Shown here: piece after piece, positions 56,095 through 64,000 of the stretch | Numbering within the stretch: position 1 is the stretch's first letter | Layout of the letters: the number at the start of each line of letters is the position of its first letter | Assembly (NCBI RefSeq): GCF_022539505.1 | Contig: NC_061512.1 | Coordinates: 246,652,510-246,716,509, forward strand | Direction: 5' to 3' | From: Lolium rigidum | Lineage: Eukaryota; Streptophyta; Magnoliopsida; Poales; Poaceae | DNA: 64,000 bases | Made by a program: the position numbers and the translations under genes | Notes under the pieces: generated by a model | Told to the model about the DNA's origin: nothing | The model's database searches: none | Seen by the model: only the letters and a program-made list of their open reading frames with translations

Positions 56095-56547
56095 AAATGA
56101 ACACGGTGAGAAAATGTGTGATAAAAATTCCGAGAAAGGAAGTTAATGAGCCATATTCCATCTTCATCTCTATTGGGTTCTTTGATGTGTGGTATGTAAT
56201 TTATTAGACCTGATATGTACTATGATGTGGCAATACTTTGTTGATATACAACAAAACATGGAATAACTCAATAAAAGCAAATGAAGAATCAAGGCTGGAA
56301 AATGAATAGTGGTTAGTGGAAAGCTACATCAATTTAAACATTGGCACGATCTAATTGCTTCTCTTAGTTAGGTCTTGTCTATCATGTCATAATTCTAATG
56401 ACGTGATCCCGTTCTTAGAGCATTAACCATTGTTAACCAGAGAACTAGTCTATTAGAGGTCTCCCTTAACACAATTCTAGCATGGATTATCAAAAAAAAA
56501 ATCATGAACACTAAAATATGGTAATAATTTTATTATAATTGTCTCTA

Positions 56548-59081
56548 GGACATATTTCCAAAAAAAAATGGAGGTCAGCCAGCTAAGAGTTTGTTGTGCT
56601 GGGAAATTTAGGCATGCATCGGAAGAAGCAATGGGCGGCAGAAGAAGGACAGTTGGGGCCCTTCTAGTGCGACATCGAGCGTAGTAATGAATGGTCGGTC
56701 ACCGCATTTAACATTAAATAAAAAGACAAATCGACAAAATGCTCAGTGAGTGCTTTGCACATAAAACTGATTGCACGCTGCCAATCACCAGGGATGGGAT
56801 CTGGTTGTACTCTTACACAAAATAAATCACAAGTTTCATAATAGTAACAAAGTGCATCGCAAGTTTCTTAATAAATCATAACAATAACAATACATGTTGC
56901 ATAATCATAAGCAAATACATTACAGGTTACATAAATCAAAACAAAATTCACCACCAAGGTTCACAACTACAAAATGATACAACATAAGGTTTAGAATAAT
57001 AACATGATACAACACAAATTTAAGAATTCATGGTACAAATAGGTAAAGAAATTTAGCGACTTGTTATGGTAGAAAATTTTAGTAAATTATTCTCGATGTT
57101 GAAGGAAAAGCAGGCCACGGTTGGCACTGATGGACAGGTACACTACATCAGCTTGGCTACTCAAATGGCTCATGACTAGTTGTTGCTGCCGCCACTTAGT
57201 TTGTTGCCACCGTCAGCTAACCTCCGACGATTTACTGTGTAAAAATGGAAACATTGTTGGTTAATACTCAAGGTGGAGTGGGCCCGTGTATCGGTGGTGG
57301 TAATAATAGATAACCGATGGATGGTTACCAACGAGGGCCTCCGCGCGAGCCCTGTCATACTGCACGTTTCGCATTGCCATGTTGTGCACCATAGCAAGGG
57401 CCGCCCATGCAACCGGCACCCGGGCGGCGCCGCACCTATGCTCAAAGACTCAATTGTGGGTATGGTGGTGTGTCACTGGTTACCTGCAAGGGCCGCCGCA
57501 CGCGCAATGTTTGGTGGCCTGGGGAGCCATACCGCTGCTTGGGTGGCGCCTCGTGCGACACCTTCCCTCGAAGACTACCGAATACAAAGGTGTGAGGTTC
57601 GTCTCCTAATCTAGAATTCATGTTGTGCCCCGTGCCAGCGCCGAGGCTGGCCAGCCCTCCGTGAAGCGCCGCGTTGGCGGCGCCTATAAGGAACGTCATA
57701 GCTAACGATGTTGTAGCCAGTCGGATGTTCAAGGAGCGCAGCTCCGGTGCCTACGAGCTGCCAAAGTGCATTGTAGAGGCCGGGTCGAGGCCGATTAGTT
57801 GTCTGCGTGGTAAAACTGCATTGCCCGCGAGAAGCCCGTTGTGGCGATCGGCATAAGTGCCAGCACATGTCCATGTGGCGCAGCTAGCTCCATTGCCCAC
57901 CACAAGTGGAACGGTGTTTGTCGGCCGGCGTTGAGGCTGACGGCATGTCCACGTGGCATGGCTCCATTTCCTGTGCCGAGGCCGGTAGGCGTAGACCATC
58001 TGCGGCGTACAGAAGTGGTGTGGCTAGAGTTGCCGACAACGTGGCCTACCCGCCTTCCGAATGAATACTCTCTGCTTCCTGTGATGGAACTTAAGATGGG
58101 GAAATATATATGATCCAACTATATGGCTCTGTTGGAAAGGGCAATGAAAGGATGGTCCGTAAATTAAATTTAAAAAATAATCTTAAGGAAGACTCGAGGA
58201 AAATTGTTTGATAATGTCATCACATCGTATGATTTTTCATGATAGAAGTTGAGCACAGTATATATTCTAAAATAGAAGGAAATTAATGTTTTTTTTGCTT
58301 TTATAGCTATATGTTGATAACATTTTTATTGCATCAAATGAATTTGAAACCCCGTGGAAAGTCAAATCATGGTTGTGATCTAAAATTGACAATAAGTATA
58401 TGGGGGATGCTTCCTTCGTGTTGGGAGTGGAAATACACAGGGATAGGCAACATAGAATATTGAGCTTGATTCAAACGGAATATCTAAACAATGCACTTAG
58501 AAAGCTCTCTATGAAATAAAGCATTCTGATTACTATACCTATATTTAAGTGAATTAAACATAGTAAGAATAAAATGCGTGATAAAAATTCCGAGAAAGGA
58601 AGTTAATGAGAAATATTCTTTCTTCATCTCTATTGGATTCTCTGGTGTATGGTATGTTAATTATTAGACCTTTTATGTACTATTATGTGGGAATTCTTTG
58701 TCAATATAGAAGGAAAAATGGAATAACTCAATGAAAGCAATTGACGAATGCTCAACGCTGGAAAAAGGAATAGAGGTTAGTGGAAAGATACATCAATTTA
58801 AATATTGGGACGATCTAATTGCTCCGTTTATTAGGTCTTGTACATCATGTCATTCTTCTAATGACATGATCCCGTTCTCAATTTGCAACACATATCTATG
58901 ATTAGAAAATCTTAACCATTACTAACCAAAGAACTAGTCTTTTAGAGGCTTACTAGAGACACCATGTTATTTACAAACCACACAAGTATCAGTGGTTACA
59001 CTTAACACAATTCTAGCATGGATTGTAAAAATTTGTCATGAACACTAAACTATGGTAATAATTTTATTGTTGTTGTCTTTA
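56548..59081. repeat. Array unit 7 (2534 bp, single hybrid block)
   Basis: Spacer about 56548-57365, one hybrid GC-rich block 57366-58090 whose left part resembles block A and right part block B, then the copia fragment and AT-rich end. The TATA-like segment is absent. It is clearly more diverged from units 1-6 than these are from each other and may reflect the ancestral single-block form. Confidence 0.88.
58310..58552 (+). pseudogene. Ty1-copia RT fragment, unit 7 (diverged)
   Basis: The same fragment with more substitutions (for example TATGTTGATAACATT, closer to a YVDN reading than the YVEN of other units). Confidence 0.8.
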
Positions 59082-60240
59082 GGGCATATTTCCAACAAAA
59101 TCGAGGTCGGCCAGCAAGGAGTGTGTTGTGCTGGGAAATTTTGGCATGCATTGGGAAGCAGCAGCGGGCGGCAGCCGATGGAGAGCTGGGGCCCTCCTAG
59201 TGCGAGATTGAGCGTAGTAGTGCATGGTCGGTCATCGCATTAAACATTAAATAAAAGGAAAAATCGACAAAATGCTCAGCGCGGGTGGTTTGCGCATAAA
59301 CTGATTGCACGCTGCCAATCACCAGGAATGGGATCTGGTTGTACTCTTACACAAAATACATCACAAGTTTCATAATAGTAAGAAAGTGCATCCTAAGTTT
59401 CTTAATAAATCATAATAATAACAATATATCATGCATAATCATAAGCAAATACATTGTAGGTTTCATAAATCAAACCAACATTCACCACCAAGGTTCACAA
59501 CCACAAAATGATATAATATAACGTTCAAAATAATAACATGATACAACATGAATTTAAGAGCTCGCGATACAAATAGGTAAAGGAATTGAGCGACTTGTTA
59601 TGGTAGAAAAAACTAGTAAATTATTCTCGATGTCGATGGAAAAGCAGGCTGCGGTTGGCGCGGAAGGACAGATACACTACATCAGCTTGGCTACTCAAAT
59701 GACTCATGGCTGATTGTTGCTGCCGCCACCTAGTTTGTTGCCACCGTCAGCTAGCCTCCGACGATTAAGTGTGTAAAAATGGCCGTGTATCGGTGGTGGT
59801 AGTAATAGAGAACCAATGGGTAGTTATCAGCGAGGGCCTCAACGCGAGCCCTGTCATAGTACGCGTTGATCAATGCCATGTTGTGCGCCCTAGCAAGGTA
59901 CGCCCATGCTATCAGCACCTGGGCGGCGCCACGCCTATGCTCGAAGACTCCATTGTGAGTATGGTGGTGTGTTGTTGGTTACCTGCAAGGGCCGCCGCGT
60001 GCGCCATGTTTGGCGGCTTGGGGAACCATGTTGCTGCTTGGGTGGTGCCTCGTGCAGCGCCTTCCCTCGAAGACTCCCCGACAACAAAGGCGTGAGGTTT
60101 GTCTACCGATCAAGAATTCATGTTGTGCAGCGTGCCAGCGACGAGGTTCGACGACTATCTGTGAAGCACCGCTTTGGCTGCGCCTGGTAGGAACTTGCGC
60201 CCTTGGTAACGAATGATGTGAAGCCAGTCGGATGTCCAGG
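59082..60240. repeat. Array unit 8 (short, deleted)
   Basis: Spacer 59082-59860 and only the first part of the GC-rich block (59865-60240). At GATGTCCAGGCAGGGCGGCAG the sequence jumps directly into the next spacer, losing the rest of the block and the copia fragment. Confidence 0.88.
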
Positions 60241-61346
60241 CAGGGCGGCAGCCGATGGACAGCTGGGGCCCTCCTAATGCGAGATCGAGCGTAGTAGTGC
60301 ATGGTCGGTCGCCGCATTTAACATAAAATAAAAAGGCAAATCGACAATATGCACACGCGGGTGCTTTGCGCATAAAATTGATTGCACGCTGCCTATCACC
60401 AGGAATGGGATCTGGTTGTACTCTTACACAAATACATCACACGTTTCATAATAGTAAAAAAGGGCATCCTAAGTTTCTTAATAAGTCATAACAATTACAA
60501 TATATGCTGCATAATCATAAGGATATACATTACAGGTTTCATAAATCAAAATTCACCATCAAGGTTCACAACCGCAAAATGATACAACATAAGGTTTAGA
60601 ATAATAACATGATACAATAGGAATTTAAAAGTTCGCGATACAAATAGGTAAAGAAATTGAGCGACTTGTTATGGTAGAAATACTAGTAAATTATTCTCAA
60701 TGTCGATGGAAAAGCAGGCTGCGATTGGCACAGAAGGACAGGTACACTACATCAGCTTGGTTACTCAAATGACTTATGGCTGGTTGTTGCTACCGCCACC
60801 TAGTTCGTTGCCACCGTCAGCTAGCCTCCGACGATTAACTGTGTAAAAATGGAAACATAGTTGGTTAATCCTCAAGATGTAGCGGCCAGTGTATCGATGG
60901 TCGTAGTAATAGACAACCGATGGGTGGTTATCAGCGAGGGCCTCCGCACGAGCCCTGTCATACTGCACATTGATTAATGCCATGTTGTGCTCCCGAGTAA
61001 GGTCCGCCCATGCTACCGGCACCTCGGCGGCGCCACGCCTACGCTCGAAGACTCCATTGTGGGTATGGTAGTGTGTCGCTGGTTACCTGCAAGGGCCGCC
61101 GCGCTCGCCATGTTTGGCTTCTTGGGGAACCATGCCGCTTCTTGGGCGGCACCTCGTGCGGCACCTTCCCTCAAAGTCTCCCCGACAACAAAGGTGTGAG
61201 GTTCGTCTCCCGGTAAAGAATTCATGTTGTGCAGCATGCCACCACCGAGGCTGGACGACCATCCACGAAGCACCGCATTGGATGCGCCTGGTAGGAACTT
61301 GCGCCCTTGGTAGCTAACAATGTTGAAGCTAGTCGGATGTCCAAGA
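60241..61346. repeat. Array unit 9 (short, same deletion)
   Basis: About 1.1 kb, ending at the same junction (GATGTCCAAGAAGGGCGGCAGCC) as unit 8. On the minus strand 60774-61022 is open over the same 82 codons as in unit 6 (53859-54107) with many substitutions but no indels. Confidence 0.88.
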
Positions 61347-63056
61347 AGGGCGGCAGCCGATGGACAGCTAGGGCCCTTCTAGCGCGAAATCAAGCATAGT
61401 AGTGCATGGTCAGTCACCGCATTTAACATTAAATAAAAAGGCAAATCGACAAAATGCTTAGCGTGGGTGCTTTGCGCATAAAACTGACTGCACGCTGCCA
61501 ATGACCAGGAATGGGATCTGACTGCACTCTTACACAAAGTACGTCAAGTTTCATAATAGTAATAAAGTGCATCCTGAGTTTCTTAATAAATCATAACAAT
61601 AACAATATATACTGCATAATCATAAGCAAATACATTACATGTTTCATAAATCAAAACAAAATTCACCACCAAGGTTCATAACCACAAAATGATACACCAT
61701 AAGGTTTAGAATAATAACATGATACAACAGGAATTTAAGAGTTTGTGAGAAAATAGGTAAAGAAATTTAGCGACTTGTTATGTAAAAAAACTAGTAAACT
61801 ATTCTCGATGTCGATGGAAAAGTAGGCTGCAGTTGGCGCGGAAGGACATGTACACTACATCAGCTTGGCTACTCAAATGACTCATGGCTGGTTGTTGCTG
61901 CTGCCACCTAGTTTGTTGCCACCATCAGCTAGCCTCCGACGATTAACTTTGTAAAAATGGAAACATAGTTAGTTAATATTCAAGATGGAGCGGCCCATGT
62001 ATCGGTGGTGGTAGTAATAGAGAACCGATGGGTGGTTATTAGCGAGGGCCTCCGCGCGAGCCCTGTCATACTGAGTGTTGATCAATTCCATGTTGTGCGC
62101 CCTAGCAAGGTACGCCCATGCTACCGGCACCTGGGCGGCGCCACGCCTACGCTCGAAGACTCCATTGTGGGTATGGTGGTGTGTTGCTGGTTACCTGCAA
62201 GGGCCGCCGCGTGCGTCATGTTTGGCGGCTTGGGGAACCATGCCGCTACTTGGGCGGTGCCTCGTGTGGCGCCAGACTCCCCGACAACAAAGGTGTGAGA
62301 TTCGTCTCTCGATCAAGAATTCGTGTTGTGCAGCGTGCCAGCGCCGAGGCTGGACGACCCTCCACGAAGCGCCTCGTTGGCTGCACCTGGTAGGAACTTG
62401 CGCCCTTGGTAGCTAACGATGTTGAAGCCAGTCGGATGTCCAAGCAGGGCAGCTCCGATGCATACAGCTGTCGAAGTACGTTGTAGAGGCCGCGGTCGAG
62501 GCCGATTGGTTGTTTGTGTGGCAAAACTGCATTGTCCGCGAGAAACCTGTTGTGGCGACCGGTGTAAGTGCCAGCAGGCTGTCCGTGCGGTGTGTCTCCA
62601 TTGCCCATGAGAAGTGGAAGAGTGTTTGCCGGCCGGTGTTGAGGCCAACGGCATGTGCACACGGTACGGCTCTCCATTGCCCGTGCCGAGGCCGGTAGGC
62701 ATAGACCTTCCGCGGCGTACATAAGTGGTGCGGCTAGAGCTGCCTATAACGTAGCCTACCTGCCTTACGAATGACAATTCTCTGTTGCCTGATATGGAAC
62801 TTGAGATGGGGAAATGTATATGATCCAAGTATATAGCTCTGTTGCAAAGGAAACGAAAAGATGGTCTGTAAATTAATCAAATAAATATATGACCTTAAGG
62901 AAGACTTGAGGAAAGTTGTTTGATAATGTCATCAGATCGTACGATATTTCATGATAGAAGTTGACCACTGTATATATTCTAAAATAGAAGGAAATGTTTT
63001 TTCCATTTATCTCCTTATGTTGATAACATTTCTATTACATCAAATGAATTTGAAAC
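61347..63056. repeat. Array unit 10 (right edge, cut by an LTR)
   Basis: Spacer 61347-62070, hybrid block 62077-62800 without the deletion of units 8 and 9, then AT-rich sequence. It ends in the first 41 bp of the copia fragment at 63056, where an LTR begins. Confidence 0.88.
63016..63056 (+). pseudogene. Ty1-copia RT fragment, unit 10 (first 41 bp)
   Basis: TATGTTGATAACATT ... GAATTTGAAAC, then interrupted by the LTR at 63057. Confidence 0.75.
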
Positions 63057-64000
63057 TGTAACATCCCAAATTTCAAACAAAGAAGAAAATGAAATTCCTT
63101 TTTCCAAAAATGAGAACCAAGAAAAACTTTTATTACATCATGTGCTATGCATAGTGCTCATACCTAAACCTTGTGTTATTTGCCATGATTGTTTGTTTAT
63201 TGCATTGAACATATTTCCAAAACCCTAAACCCTAACCTTCTCAAAACCAAATAGGATCAAATATGAAGAAACTAAAATAAAATAAAAAAGACATATGTGG
63301 GCATATAGCCCTAGTATGCAAATATTGACCAATACCCTTCTTACCTTTCTAAATGGTTGTGAACCTTTGTTAGACCCCACTAAACCCTAAACCTTACTCT
63401 CCTTCTCACCATCAAATATTAAAACAAATAAAAAGAAATTAAATTAAAAAGAAAAGGCCTATGTACCTATGGCTATTTTTGGTAAAACTTTTACCTAGGC
63501 TTTTCTACCTTGATTAGATGTGTTGAAAACATCAACAAACTTAACCTAGTACTTACCAACCAAATCAAGTGAGAAACAAAAATAAAATAAACATATGCAT
63601 AAAGGCATATGTGGCACATAGCCATATTACCAAATCTTGACCTATGCACCTCTACTTTGCCCAAATGGTTTGAAACCAACACTAAACCCCATCTAACCCT
63701 AAATGGACCCTAGACCATGCCTAAGTAAAGCAAGAGGAAAAAAATAGAAGAATAAGAAAAATTGGAATATCATCTCATATGAGGCTATGGCCATTTTTGC
63801 AAATCCTTAACCAAGGCCACCATGGCTTGTGCCAATGCTTGTGAAACACCAATATATCAATAACAAACCCTTTTGCATCAAAGAAAAACAAATGAAAGCA
63901 AAGGAAATATCAAAATTCAACTACATATGATAATGGTCAAATTGAGCTTTTATATCATCATGCCCACTTTGAGCCCCTGGATTAGAAGATTCTTAAACTA
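63057..64000. mobile_element. LTR retrotransposon end, continuing past the window
   Basis: Begins TGTAACATCCCAAATTTC exactly where the copia fragment of unit 10 breaks; the preceding GAAAC (63052-63056) is the likely target duplication. The interior shows a loose repeat of about 150-160 bp (CATATGTGGGCATATAGCC, CCTATGTACCTATGGCT, CATATGTGGCACATAGCC, CATATGAGGCTATGGCC), each followed by a TTGACC- or TTAACC-like motif. No coding region. I read it as an LTR but cannot tell the superfamily. Confidence 0.65.

Larger units (their letters stand above)
53228..56547. repeat. Array unit 6 (3320 bp)
   Basis: Block A 54053-55040, TATA-like core 55045-55054 with one change, block B 55058-55633, copia fragment 55853-56094. 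Relative to unit 5 block A has small deletions (near 54274 and 54441, and the loss near 54803 that shifts the 109-aa ORF). Confidence 0.93.
37259..63056. repeat. 25.8-kb tandem array of chimeric macrosatellite units
   Basis: Ten units in head-to-tail order. The landmark GGGCATATTTCCAAC recurs at 40174, 43380, 46685, 49959, 53228, 56548 (as GGACATATTTCC) and 59082, giving steps of 3206, 3305, 3274, 3269, 3320 and 2534 bp. A full unit holds an AT-rich spacer, GC-rich block A, a TATA-like segment, GC-rich block B and a piece of Ty1-copia reverse transcriptase. Units 1-6 are closely similar; units 7-10 are more diverged and shortened. The left border is a loose fade near 37259; the right end is cut by an LTR at 63057. 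I do not recognise blocks A and B. Confidence 0.95.

Noticed and set aside
37259..63056. The array as a CRISPR array or as ribosomal DNA
   Set aside because: Units are kilobases long with no short repeat-spacer pattern, the genome is a plant, and no rRNA sequence is recognisable.
63219..63236. Telomere-like AAACCCTAAACCCTAA
   Set aside because: Only two units, inside LTR-like sequence; a similar short run recurs near 63378. Not a telomere or interstitial telomeric array.

Overview
The window looks like a stretch of a large, repeat-rich grass genome, most likely Triticeae (wheat, barley or a relative). That assignment is inference. It rests on a Stowaway MITE with the CTCCCTCCG end, nested LTR retrotransposons and LINEs, a Gypsy LTR opening TGATACGTCTC, and host genes with plant splice sites. 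Only two host genes look sound, both on the minus strand: a secreted lectin-like, proline-rich protein gene (6816-8117) and a complete 12-exon gene for the nuclear protein XAP5 CIRCADIAN TIMEKEEPER (9068-12610). A third short ORF with an XS-type zinc finger (35670-36053) is probably a captured gene fragment.

Layout. 1-6700: blocks of one dispersed repeat family in direct and inverted orientation, with two MITEs, a decayed LINE and a TTGCAAC-rich minisatellite. 6816-12610: the two host genes. 12611-14567: AT-rich transposon debris. 14568-26281: a complete but disabled Ty1-copia element (SIRE/Maximus-like, minus strand) with a 5-bp target duplication CCACA; a 5'-truncated LINE sits in its 3' LTR. 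27142-31577: a probable LTR split by a second LINE that has a 14-bp target duplication. 31646-34951: the 5' end of one LTR retrotransposon, interrupted by the LTR and gag start of a Gypsy element. 34961-36935: a possible DNA transposon carrying the XS zinc finger ORF. 37259-63056: a 25.8-kb tandem array of chimeric units, cut off at 63057 by another LTR.

The array is the most unusual part. Six large units (about 3.2-3.3 kb apart) each hold two related GC-rich blocks (A and B), a TATA-like segment between them, a roughly 240-bp piece of a Ty1-copia reverse transcriptase and a long AT-rich spacer. Towards the right edge come a 2.5-kb unit with one hybrid block, two 1.1-kb units sharing the same deletion junction, and a last truncated unit. 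I do not recognise the GC-rich blocks. On the minus strand they carry a TATA box about 100 nt before a 109-codon ORF that is open in two of six units, but stops and frameshifts in the others leave coding status open.
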